Assembly (NCBI GenBank): GCA_959026725.1
Contig: CAUFMG010000003.1
Location: 101,708 to 165,707 of the forward strand
Length of the DNA: 64,000 bases
Direction of reading: 5' to 3'
Origin: an uncultured Collinsella sp.
GTDB taxonomy: Bacteria; Actinomycetota; Coriobacteriia; Coriobacteriales; Coriobacteriaceae
Shown: in pieces, positions 33,993 to 41,633 of the stretch
Numbering within the stretch: position 1 is the first letter of the stretch
Layout of the letters: each line of letters begins with the position of its first letter
Translations under genes and position numbers: made by a program
The notes under the pieces: generated by a model
What the model saw: only the letters and a program-made list of their open reading frames with translations
What the model was told of the DNA's origin: nothing
Databases searched by the model: none

Positions 33993-34922
33993 CTACCTGT
34001 TTGCTTCAATGAGCTTTTCAAGCCGTAAAACACGATGGTAGAGGGCTGACTTCGACAAGGGAGGGTCAGCCATCTCCCCCAAATCACGCAGTGACAGATC
34101 GGGATAGCGCTCGCGCAGGTCGCAAAAGACTGCCAAGGCGTCCGGAAGCGTGTCGCGAAGGCCACGCTGCTCGAGCTCATCGATAAGCGCAAGCTGATGT
34201 TGGGCAGCACCGGCGCTTCTGGTCTGGTTGGCGAGCTCGGCATTCACGCGACGGTTCACATCGTTCTTAACCAACTTGACCGCGCGCGCCTCCTCAATCT
34301 CGGCAACGCTGCGCTTGGCACCGATCAGCTTTAATAGATGCTCGATTTCCTCGGCGCTCTTAATGTACACGGCATATGACCCCCGCCGTGCATTAACACG
34401 AGCATGGACCCCAATCTGCTCCAACAGATCGCAAAGTCCCTTGGCATATTGCTCGCCCTGCACAGCGATCTCCAAATGAAAATCGCCGCGTGGATCGGCC
34501 ACGAAGCCGCCCGCGATGAGCGCGCCGCGGATATAGGCAAGTCTACAGCAAGGACGGGCAACGATATGTCGGGGTACGCCGGCGACAAGTCCTCCCCTAC
34601 GGTCGAGGATACCCAGCAGAACCAAGGCCTTATCCAGGTCTGGCTGATCAGGCAAGGTGATGAGGTAGTTTCGAACCTTATGCAAGACAGATTTACGGAC
34701 GGTGAACTCCGTTTTGAGCTTAAGGATACGATGCGTCAGCGTGATCATCGTGCGCGCGACGGCTCCCGTCTCAGTCGCAACCGTCAAACGATACCGCCCG
34801 GAGCCGGCCAGCGAAAGTGTACCGCTCACACGCGTCAGGGCGGCAAGCGTCGACAAATCGCAGTATTCACATTCGGGTTCGCAGCGCGCGAGTTCGTCAC
34901 GCACCTCGGCGGTAAACGACAT
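33993..34922 (-). CDS. whiA: WhiA DNA-binding protein
   Basis: 309 aa. The N-terminal two thirds carry the LAGLIDADG-like WhiA fold (SFTAEVRDELAR, CCRLAYIRGALIAGGFVADP). The C-terminal helix-turn-helix reads YPDLSLRDLGEMADPPLSKSALYHRV. In actinobacteria WhiA controls cell division and development genes; its exact role here is not known. It starts six bases after the rapZ stop codon, and the usual yvcK gene between them is absent. Confidence 0.93.
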   Translation of the reverse strand: MSFTAEVRDELARCEPECEYCDLSTLAALTRVSGTLSLAGSGRYRLTVATETGAVARTMITLTHRILKLKTEFTVRKSVLHKVRNYLITLPDQPDLDKALVLLGILDRRGGLVAGVPRHIVARPCCRLAYIRGALIAGGFVADPRGDFHLEIAVQGEQYAKGLCDLLEQIGVHARVNARRGSYAVYIKSAEEIEHLLKLIGAKRSVAEIEEARAVKLVKNDVNRRVNAELANQTRSAGAAQHQLALIDELEQRGLRDTLPDALAVFCDLRERYPDLSLRDLGEMADPPLSKSALYHRVLRLEKLIEANR

Positions 34923-34928
34923 GCAGGC

Positions 34929-35849
34929 CTATGCTTTCGTGTTGGCGCGCGACAGGTCGCGGTGGGAAATGCTCACGTGATATTGAGCGCCTTCCAAATA
35001 ACGTGCCGTGGCCTCGGCGATGGCAACGCTGCGGTGTTGACCGCCCGTGCAGCCGATGGCAATAGAAAGCTGTGGCTTGCCCTCCGCGATATAGCCCGGC
35101 ATCACCGTATCGAGCAGCTGCGTCCAAGCTTTCCAGAACTCCTGGGTCTTGGGATGGTCCAGAACAAAATCGGAGACCTTTTTATCGAGACCGGTCATCG
35201 TGCGCATCTCGGGATCGTAGAACGGATTGGGCAGGAAGCGGACGTCGATCATAATGTCCGCCTCGACGGGCATGCCGTGCTTAAAGCCAAACGAGAACAC
35301 GTGGACGTCCATGAGCTGTTGGTCGGACAGTTCGGAAAATGCCATACGTAGCTTGTTGCGCAGCGCAGAGGTGCGCAGACGGCTCGTGTCGATAATCATA
35401 TCGGCTCGATCGCGCACGCCCTGCAGCTGAAGGCGCTCGCGCTGAATGGCATCGGCCGTAGTCTCCCCCGGCTTGGCAATGGGATGACGGCGGCGATTTT
35501 CGCTGTAGCGACGAATCAGCACCTCGTCAGAAGCCTCCAGGAACACGATGTCGCAGCTCATCTCGCGTTCTTCGAGCGCGGCGACCGCATCGAGCAACTC
35601 GTCAAACAGTCCCTGGCTACGCAAATCGCAGGTGACGGCGAGATGCCTGCCCACGCCCGTATTGATGCCGACGAGCTCGGCAAGCTGGGCGATGAGACGC
35701 GGAGGCAGGTTATCGATGCAAAAATAGCCCATGTCCTCGAACACGTGCATGGCCTGTGTGCGGCCCGATCCGGACATTCCGGTGATGATGACGATATCGG
35801 GGATGCGCTCCGAGCGCTCCGCCGCATCCATGGCATCTCCCTTTTGCAT
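34929..35849 (-). CDS. rapZ: RapZ-family nucleotide-binding protein
   Basis: 306 aa. The Walker A stretch is GMSGSGRTQA, with Arg in place of Lys, as is common in actinobacterial members. DNLPPRL follows. The C-terminal half has SFGFKHGMP, DVRFLPNPFYDPE and AIGCTGGQHRSVAIAE. E. coli RapZ guides RNase E to small RNAs; the role in Gram-positives is less clear. The ATG at 35849 has GGGAGG; a second ATG at 35831 with GGGAG is nearly as good. It is followed directly by whiA. Confidence 0.9.
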   Translation of the reverse strand: MQKGDAMDAAERSERIPDIVIITGMSGSGRTQAMHVFEDMGYFCIDNLPPRLIAQLAELVGINTGVGRHLAVTCDLRSQGLFDELLDAVAALEEREMSCDIVFLEASDEVLIRRYSENRRRHPIAKPGETTADAIQRERLQLQGVRDRADMIIDTSRLRTSALRNKLRMAFSELSDQQLMDVHVFSFGFKHGMPVEADIMIDVRFLPNPFYDPEMRTMTGLDKKVSDFVLDHPKTQEFWKAWTQLLDTVMPGYIAEGKPQLSIAIGCTGGQHRSVAIAEATARYLEGAQYHVSISHRDLSRANTKA

Positions 35850-35861
35850 GTGCTGCCTCCC

Positions 35862-35900
35862 GAAAACAAGCGCGGGACCCAGCAACCCGGATCCCGCGCG
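35862..35900 (-). terminator. Terminator at the end of the nan operon
   Basis: On the minus strand GCGCGGGA and TCCCGCGC pair around a 14-nt loop and TTGTTTTC follows. It lies about 50 bp past the nanE stop codon and 13 bp before the rapZ start codon. Confidence 0.7.
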
Positions 35901-35950
35901 GTCAATTGCCTAAATTGAGTATACCGCCCCGAGCGGATACGAGGCCTGTC

Positions 35951-36637
35951 TTACGCCTCAAGCGCAGCCTTGAACCAACTCGTAATACTCGTGGGGTGCG
36001 TGATGGCGGTGCCGACGACAACGGCCCAGGCGCCAGCATCGATCGCAGCGCGAGCCTCCTCGGGCGTATGCACGCGACCCTCGCAAATGATGGGAAGGCC
36101 GGGGAATTCCTCAGTCGCCTGGCGCAGGAGCGGCAGATCGGGACCGTCGGCCATGGTGCAATCGATAGCGGCAACACCATGAGACAGCGTGGTGGACACC
36201 AGGTCGAAGCCCATGTCAACAGAACGACGAATATCCTCGATGGTGGCACAGTCGGCCATCAGGAGCACGCCCTCCTCGTGCAGCGGACGGAAAGTATCCT
36301 CGACCGACTTGCCGTCGGGACGCGGACGATCGGTGGCGTCGATCGCCACGATGTCGGCACCCGCAGCAACGCAGGCGCGAGCGTGACGCAGCGTCGGCGT
36401 GATGTAAACGCCCTCGTGCCCATCCTTCCACAGGCCGATAACAGGAACCTCACAGCGACCCTTAATGGCGGCAATGTCGGCAAGGCCCTGGCAGCGAATG
36501 GCGGCGGCGCCGCCGAGCTCGCAAGCACGAGACATTTGAGCCATGGTCTCGGGCGTACGAAGCGGCTCGCCCATATACGCCTGAACGCTCACGACGAGCT
36601 TACCCTTCAGGGATTGAATCAAAGGATCGACGGTCAT
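35951..36637 (-). CDS. nanE: N-acetylmannosamine-6-phosphate 2-epimerase
   Basis: 228 aa TIM barrel. IRCQGLADI near the N-terminus, PVIGLWKDGHEGVYITPT, DATDRPRP and the phosphate-binding GAWAVVVGTAITHP are the NanE landmarks. It converts ManNAc-6-P to GlcNAc-6-P in the cytoplasm. It is the last gene of the sialic acid operon. A long hairpin (36663-36760) lies between it and nanK. Confidence 0.9.
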   Translation of the reverse strand: MTVDPLIQSLKGKLVVSVQAYMGEPLRTPETMAQMSRACELGGAAAIRCQGLADIAAIKGRCEVPVIGLWKDGHEGVYITPTLRHARACVAAGADIVAIDATDRPRPDGKSVEDTFRPLHEEGVLLMADCATIEDIRRSVDMGFDLVSTTLSHGVAAIDCTMADGPDLPLLRQATEEFPGLPIICEGRVHTPEEARAAIDAGAWAVVVGTAITHPTSITSWFKAALEA

Positions 36638-36662
36638 GTTCGACTCAACCTTTCTCAAAACA

Positions 36663-36760
36663 GCCTTCTGAGACGCCGCACCTTGACGTTCAAACCGTCG
36701 CTCGCGTACCGAAGTACGCTTCGCTCCTCTTTCACGTCAATCTGCGGCACCTCAGAAGGC
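36663..36760. repeat. 98-bp segmented hairpin between nanK and nanE
   Basis: Three successive helices pair in register: GCCTTCTGAG with CTCAGAAGGC, GCCGCA with TGCGGC, and TTGACGT with ACGTCAA. They are separated by 2-nt internal loops. The tip is GCGTAC-CGAA-GTACGC (36704-36719). It lies inside the operon, about 25 bp before the nanE start region. Confidence 0.85.
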
Positions 36761-36777
36761 ACACTTGGTAGTTATGT

Positions 36778-37743
36778 TTACTTCAACGAGGCAAGAAGAT
36801 GCTCAGCGGCACCGATGAGCGGAGCATCGCCCTCCAGAGAACCGATGAGGATCGGCGTGTCCTGAAGCGGATCGAGCGCCTGGCTGGCATAGCCCTCGTG
36901 CACCGAATCCTTCCACGTCTGCGAACGCCAATCGGGACCCTGGTGAATCACGCCGCCCGAAAGCACGATGACCTCAGGGTCCAAGATGTTAGCGAGCGAG
37001 CCCAAGCTGGCACCCAGCGCAAAGCCGGCGTCATGGATGACCTCGGTCGCCTTTGCGTCGCCCGCACGGCACAGGTCGTTCACATCGCGACCAACCGAAG
37101 GACGGCTGGGGTCGACGCGACCAAAGCGCTCATCGTACATTCGACCAATGGAAGTGCCCGAAGCAACCGATTCAAGATGGCCGGAACGCCCGCAGGCACA
37201 GGGAATGCCGGCGGCAGCCGAGCACTCGATGTGGCCCATATGGCCGGCAGCACCATGGAAGCCCTGCATCACGCGGCCGTTCTCGACATATGCGCCGCCG
37301 ATGCCCGTGCCGATGCCCAGGCACAAGACGGAGAACTTGCCCTTGCCGACACCCCAGTGGGCCTCGCCCAGAGCATGAGCCTGCACGTCGCCCACAACGG
37401 CAACGGGGAGACCGAGGTCCTCGCGCAGACGCGGCCCCAACTGAACGCCGGACCAGCCGGGCATGATCTCGTTGGCATACGCGATGGCGCCCGTCTTGGG
37501 GTCGACGACACCGGCGGCACCGATACCGACACCGAGGACCTCGACATCGGGATTCGCCTCGAGAGCAGCCTTGATGGACGCCTCGATACGCTGGAAGACG
37601 GCCTCGCCGCCCTCCTGGGCCTCGGTAGGAACCTCGGCCTCAAAAACGGGATGGGGCACACTACCGTCAGCCGGGTACTCCATGATGGCAGTCGCGATCT
37701 TAGTTCCGCCGATATCGACAGAGCAGACGTACTTGTTCTCCAT
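36778..37743 (-). CDS. nanK: ROK-family N-acetylmannosamine kinase
   Basis: 321 aa. The ATP-binding start is SVDIGGTKIATA. The sugar-site region has GHMGHIECS, and the ROK zinc site is PCACGRSGHLES, where one usual Cys is a His. It phosphorylates ManNAc. The ROK family also includes glucokinases, but its place between nanA and nanE supports ManNAc as the substrate. A long hairpin (37809-37918) lies upstream. Confidence 0.85.
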   Translation of the reverse strand: MENKYVCSVDIGGTKIATAIMEYPADGSVPHPVFEAEVPTEAQEGGEAVFQRIEASIKAALEANPDVEVLGVGIGAAGVVDPKTGAIAYANEIMPGWSGVQLGPRLREDLGLPVAVVGDVQAHALGEAHWGVGKGKFSVLCLGIGTGIGGAYVENGRVMQGFHGAAGHMGHIECSAAAGIPCACGRSGHLESVASGTSIGRMYDERFGRVDPSRPSVGRDVNDLCRAGDAKATEVIHDAGFALGASLGSLANILDPEVIVLSGGVIHQGPDWRSQTWKDSVHEGYASQALDPLQDTPILIGSLEGDAPLIGAAEHLLASLK

Positions 37744-37808
37744 GTCGCTCTCCTTAGGAGATAAAAAACAACTACAGGAAATGAAGGCTGCGTTATCGCC
37801 GCAGCTTG

Positions 37809-37918
37809 GTAAAGGTTTCCCGGGTGCCCGAGGTTGGGGTGAAAGCGGTCGGGCGTTGACCTAATGGGTCACGCTCGACCGCTTGAGCCCCAAGATCGGG
37901 TGCCCGGGGAAGCTTTAC
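37809..37918. repeat. 110-bp segmented hairpin at the nanA-nanK junction
   Basis: Arms 37809-37861 and 37866-37918 pair over most of their length around a TAAT loop. Paired blocks include GTAAAG, CCCGGG, CCCGA, TTGGGG, AAGCGGTCG and GCGT, separated by one- or two-base mismatches. The outer end overlaps the nanA stop codon. The style is the same as at 36663-36760. Confidence 0.85.
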
Positions 37919-38835
37919 AGGAGACCGTTGTCCTGGAGGACCTTCTTAATCGCCTCAACGTTCTCGCCGGTCATGGCCTTCACCGGGCGCGGCATGGTCG
38001 GGCTGTCGAAGATGCCCATAAGGTTCATAGCGGTCTTGAAGGCGCCGACGCCACCGGCATAGCCCTGGACGCCCGAGGTGACATCCCAGATGTGCGAAAT
38101 CTCATTGAGGCGATCCTGCTCGGCCTTGACGGTAGCCCAGTCACCAGCCTGAGCGGCCTTCCACTGACGCACGTAGCCCTCGGGCTCAACGTTGGCGAGA
38201 CCCGGGACGGAACCGTCGGCGCCACCGAGGTAAGCGCCGTCGACAACAACCTCGTGACCGGTGAGGATGCTCATCGGATGGCCGTTCTTCTCGTTCTCCT
38301 GAACGAGGTAACGGAACGAGATGTCATCACCCGAGGAATCCTTGACGCCAGCAAGGACGCCCTCGGCGCCGAGCTTGGCAAGGAGCTTCCAGGGGAGCTT
38401 GGTGTGAACGCAGACGGGAATGTCATAGGCGAAGATGGGCAGGTCGAGTTCCTCGTGCAGGATGCGGAAGTGCTCCTCGACCTCGGTCATGCCCTGCAGG
38501 GCATAGAACGGGCAGGTGGCGACGAGGGCATCGGCGCCCAGCTCCTGGGCGACCTTGCCGTGCTCGATCATGCGCTCGGTCTCGGTGTCGATGATGCCGA
38601 CCAGAACAGGCACGCGGTGATCGACGATGCGCACAGCCTCGGCGATGATCTGACGACGACGCTCGTCGGTGGAGAAGACGACCTCGCCCGAGGAGCCCAG
38701 GAAGAACAGGCCATCGACGCCGGCATCGATCATGCGGTTGATGCTGCGCTCAAAGGAGGCAACGTCGAGCTGGTGGTCTTCGGTATCGGGAACAACGACG
38801 GGAGGGATAACGCCGGTGAATTTCTGAGTTGCCAC
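37915..38835 (-). CDS. nanA: N-acetylneuraminate lyase
   Basis: 306 aa from a GTG at 38835 with AAGGAG six bases upstream; a longer frame was rejected. It belongs to the DHDPS/NAL aldolase family: FLGSSGEVV (substrate carboxylate), FAYDIP with Tyr137, and GVKDSSGD with Schiff-base Lys165. These positions equal those of E. coli NanA. It splits sialic acid into ManNAc and pyruvate. A relative acting on another 2-keto acid is possible, but nanK and nanE downstream support the call. Confidence 0.88.
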   Translation of the reverse strand: MATQKFTGVIPPVVVPDTEDHQLDVASFERSINRMIDAGVDGLFFLGSSGEVVFSTDERRRQIIAEAVRIVDHRVPVLVGIIDTETERMIEHGKVAQELGADALVATCPFYALQGMTEVEEHFRILHEELDLPIFAYDIPVCVHTKLPWKLLAKLGAEGVLAGVKDSSGDDISFRYLVQENEKNGHPMSILTGHEVVVDGAYLGGADGSVPGLANVEPEGYVRQWKAAQAGDWATVKAEQDRLNEISHIWDVTSGVQGYAGGVGAFKTAMNLMGIFDSPTMPRPVKAMTGENVEAIKKVLQDNGLL

Positions 38836-38903
38836 AAGAATCTCCTTAGTTGTCTGGCGGGCGACCCTATGCCACCCACTCTTGTTGGCAGTGTCCAGGC
38901 CGT

Positions 38904-39755
38904 CTAGGCCAAAGAACACGGGTAGAACGTTTGGTTAAAGAAGTCGATGACTTCGTTTTCGAACGCATTGATGCGCTCGTGAGCGTATTTTGCATAGATG
39001 ATATGCCTTCGGTCACACTCAAGACCGTTGAATACGGCAAACTGGCCCTTGGGATCGCTCACGACATCCATGAGCGATGTGCCCATGAGCACCGATCCAC
39101 GCACCCGAGACGACAACGCCTCGAGGCCACCGGGAATTGGATTGGCAACCGCCGTGCAGGCGAGGCCCCGCTCGTCCAGAGCAGAAACCGCCAGCGCGAC
39201 TCCGCCGCCAAGGCCCTCGCCCCATGCAAAGATGCGGTCGGGGTCCACGCCATCAAGATTGCGCGCCACCTTCGCCATCGCGCAACCCCAACGGACGCGC
39301 TTGACAAAAGCAGGAGAGGCAATCCCCTGCTGCAGCTCGCTGGATCCAATCGCCTCATCGTCCAGCGCAAGCACGGCATATCCCATGGCCGCAAACCTCG
39401 TCATGTGATGCCATCCCCGCACGGGTCGGTCGATGTCGTGAAACATCAGACATAGCGGCACAAGCTCGGATGCTCGGGCGCGACCGGCAGGCTCGATCAA
39501 ACGCGCGTGGACCACATCGGCACTAAGCTCAAAGGAAACCTCGGAGTAGCGGGCATACGGATTGGCGAAATCGATCGCCGTAATACTCGGCCCGCAAACC
39601 TCAAGGTCCGAAGCGGCTATCTCTAATTCGGAAACATCCGCAGAAGCATCACCGCGCCAATCCCGGAAATCAGCGAGCCTTGACGAGACCGTTCCGGGAA
39701 TCCCCACAAGGTCGGAGACAATCAGCTCATTGACATTGCTCTCGCACTTAGACAT
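38904..39755 (-). CDS. Acetyl-xylan-esterase-fold protein lacking the catalytic Ser
   Basis: 283 aa, homologous to its upstream neighbour at 39748-40725. The alpha/beta-hydrolase nucleophile elbow, GASQGGG in the neighbour, reads GEGLGGG here (about 179-185), so Gly181 replaces the Ser. The His near 259 (YAHERI) is kept, and an Asp near 230 may correspond to the acid. It starts inside the last bases of the upstream gene, so the two are made together. It is probably an inactive partner or a protein with a new role in handling O-acetylated sialic acid. A sequencing error at one codon would not restore the whole motif. Confidence 0.75.
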   Translation of the reverse strand: MSKCESNVNELIVSDLVGIPGTVSSRLADFRDWRGDASADVSELEIAASDLEVCGPSITAIDFANPYARYSEVSFELSADVVHARLIEPAGRARASELVPLCLMFHDIDRPVRGWHHMTRFAAMGYAVLALDDEAIGSSELQQGIASPAFVKRVRWGCAMAKVARNLDGVDPDRIFAWGEGLGGGVALAVSALDERGLACTAVANPIPGGLEALSSRVRGSVLMGTSLMDVVSDPKGQFAVFNGLECDRRHIIYAKYAHERINAFENEVIDFFNQTFYPCSLA

Positions 39756-40725
39756 GAGCCTCCCCTCCCTTGCAGAAAAACGGAATGATCAGATCGTCAA
39801 AATCCTGAATCTCCTCGTGGCCAAAGCCTTCAAAGAACTCATGACGCTTTTCACAGGTCAGGTTGTTATAGACCGCAAACTGCGTCGCTGGCGGACAGAC
39901 GGTATCGGCTGTGCCGGTGCCAAACAGCACGGGGCATTTGACCATAGGGGCAAAGTTCTTGGAATCGAAGTACGCCAGCTTGGCATAGGCTTCGTCGATA
40001 CGAGTCGAGTCCTCGTCAAACCAGCGAGACCAATAGCGCAGGCCCTCGTAGGCAATGTCGTCGGCATCCAAATCCCAGACCAGGCGGAAATCCGACAGGA
40101 AGGGATAGAGGATGGCGGCGCGATTGATAAGCTCGCTGTTAAGTGCACAGGTCGCAATGCCCAAACCGCCGCCCTGCGACGCGCCGTTCACAAACACACG
40201 GGCAAGATCGATGCCCTCGAGCTCGCGAACGATGCGGCACAGGATGCGAATATCTTGGTGCAAGCGGACATAGTAGAGGTTGGCCGGATCGCCGTCGATA
40301 CCGGCGACGATATGGCCCGCGACCGTTGTGCCCTCAAATCCACCAATGTCCTCGGAGGGACCTCCTTGGCCGGGGCAGTCGAGGGCGATGAGTGCCATGC
40401 CCATGCCCGCAAACGACGCCTGCTCAAACCAGCTGCGGCTTGCACCCGGATACCCATGGAACTGAAGTACCAATGGCACGGGCTCGTCCGAGACGGGTTT
40501 AAGGTACTTGGCATGCAGGCGAGCGCCACACATGCCGGTATACCAGAGGTCGAAAAGCTGGCAGGTCACGGCATCGGTGACCGATGCCGTCTCGATCGCA
40601 TAGTCAAGTCCGACGGCGTCGGCCTCGGCCATGCGGTCCTTCCAAAAGAGATCGAAATCTGATGGACGGGGCATGGCGCCCCGATACCCACCAAATTGCT
40701 GTTGTAGCTCCTGAGCACTTGGCAT
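39748..40725 (-). CDS. Acetyl xylan esterase family (AXE1) deacetylase, probable sialate O-acetylesterase role
   Basis: 325 aa. The triad is visible: Ser183 in NGASQGGG, Asp274 in GTGTADTVCPP and His303 in GFGHEEI. PLVLQFHGYPG gives the oxyanion region. Family members remove acetyl groups from sugars and cephalosporin C. Within a sialic acid operon, removal of O-acetyl groups from sialic acid is the likely task, but this is inferred. There is no signal peptide, so it acts after import. The ATG at 40725 has a weak ribosome binding site. The start is somewhat uncertain. Confidence 0.8.
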   Translation of the reverse strand: MPSAQELQQQFGGYRGAMPRPSDFDLFWKDRMAEADAVGLDYAIETASVTDAVTCQLFDLWYTGMCGARLHAKYLKPVSDEPVPLVLQFHGYPGASRSWFEQASFAGMGMALIALDCPGQGGPSEDIGGFEGTTVAGHIVAGIDGDPANLYYVRLHQDIRILCRIVRELEGIDLARVFVNGASQGGGLGIATCALNSELINRAAILYPFLSDFRLVWDLDADDIAYEGLRYWSRWFDEDSTRIDEAYAKLAYFDSKNFAPMVKCPVLFGTGTADTVCPPATQFAVYNNLTCEKRHEFFEGFGHEEIQDFDDLIIPFFCKGGEAHV

Positions 40726-40761
40726 GGCTCGTGAACCCAACCTTTCGAAATCGCAACGGAG

Positions 40762-40789
40762 GTGCGCCCGGCAAGGGAACCGGGCGCAC
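40762..40789. other. 10-bp hairpin between transporter and esterase genes
   Basis: GTGCGCCCGG and CCGGGCGCAC enclose an 8-nt loop. It fills the gap between the ATPase gene (stop codon at 40806) and the esterase gene. No T-run, so it probably marks an RNA processing or attenuation point rather than an end. Confidence 0.55.
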
Positions 40790-40805
40790 GGGAGGGAAAG
40801 CGAGG

Positions 40806-41633
40806 CTACTCGCCGAGCTTGGGATGCAGCAGCGACGGCGCAGCACCGAGCAGCATCTTGGTGTAGGGGTCCTGAGGGTGCTGGAAGACCTGCTTGGCCT
40901 CGCCCTGCTCGACGATCTTGCCGCCATTCATAACGATGATGTCGTCAGAGATATAGCGGACCGTCTGGATGTCATGGCTGATGAACACCATGGCCAGGCC
41001 GAGCTCCTTCTTAAGGTCGGTCAGCAGGTTCAGAATCTGCGCGCGGACCGAAACGTCCAGAGCCGAGGTGGGCTCGTCGGCGATGATGGCATCGGGGTTC
41101 AGCGACAGGGCACGGGCAATTGCGACGCGCTGGCGCTGGCCGCCCGAAAGCTGGCCGGGAAGAACCTCAGCGGCAGAGCTGGGCAGACCGGTGAGCTCCA
41201 AGAGCTCCTTGACGCGCTTCTCCTGCTCGGCCTCGGTACCCAGGTTGTGGACGCGCATGGGGTCGAGCAGTTGCTCGCGAACGACCATGCGGGGGTTGAG
41301 CGCCGTGGCCGGGTTCTGGAACACGACCGAGATAACGCGACCCATGTGGCGACGGTCCTCGGCGGTACGTTTGGTAACGTCCTTGCCCTTAAAGTAGACC
41401 TTGCCGCTCGTGGGGGCCTGCAGGCCGCACATGACGTTGGCGGTGGTGGACTTACCGCAACCGGACTCGCCGACGATGCCGATCGTCTGACCGGGCATGA
41501 GCTTAATCGTTACACCCTGGACGGCGTGAACCAGGTTAGGGTGGAGAATCGAACCGGTACGGGTCCTAAAGGTGACGTGGACGTCATCAAGGAAGATGAT
41601 CGGCTCGACGCCGTTGACTGCGGTCTCGCTCAT
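40806..41633 (-). CDS. ABC transporter ATP-binding protein (OppF type) of the nan operon
   Basis: 275 aa. Walker A GESGCGKST, signature LSGGQRQRVAIARAL, Walker B IIADEPTSALD. It is shorter than the OppF at 22468 because the C-terminal cysteine tail is missing. Its ATG directly abuts the stop codon of the permease-ATPase fusion. With that fusion it should supply the two ATP sites of the sialic acid importer. Confidence 0.88.
   Translation of the reverse strand: MSETAVNGVEPIIFLDDVHVTFRTRTGSILHPNLVHAVQGVTIKLMPGQTIGIVGESGCGKSTTANVMCGLQAPTSGKVYFKGKDVTKRTAEDRRHMGRVISVVFQNPATALNPRMVVREQLLDPMRVHNLGTEAEQEKRVKELLELTGLPSSAAEVLPGQLSGGQRQRVAIARALSLNPDAIIADEPTSALDVSVRAQILNLLTDLKKELGLAMVFISHDIQTVRYISDDIIVMNGGKIVEQGEAKQVFQHPQDPYTKMLLGAAPSLLHPKLGE

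Noticed and set aside
12921..37918. CRISPR array made of the palindromic repeats
   Set aside because: The hairpins differ in sequence, are far apart, have no regular spacers, and no cas gene is present.
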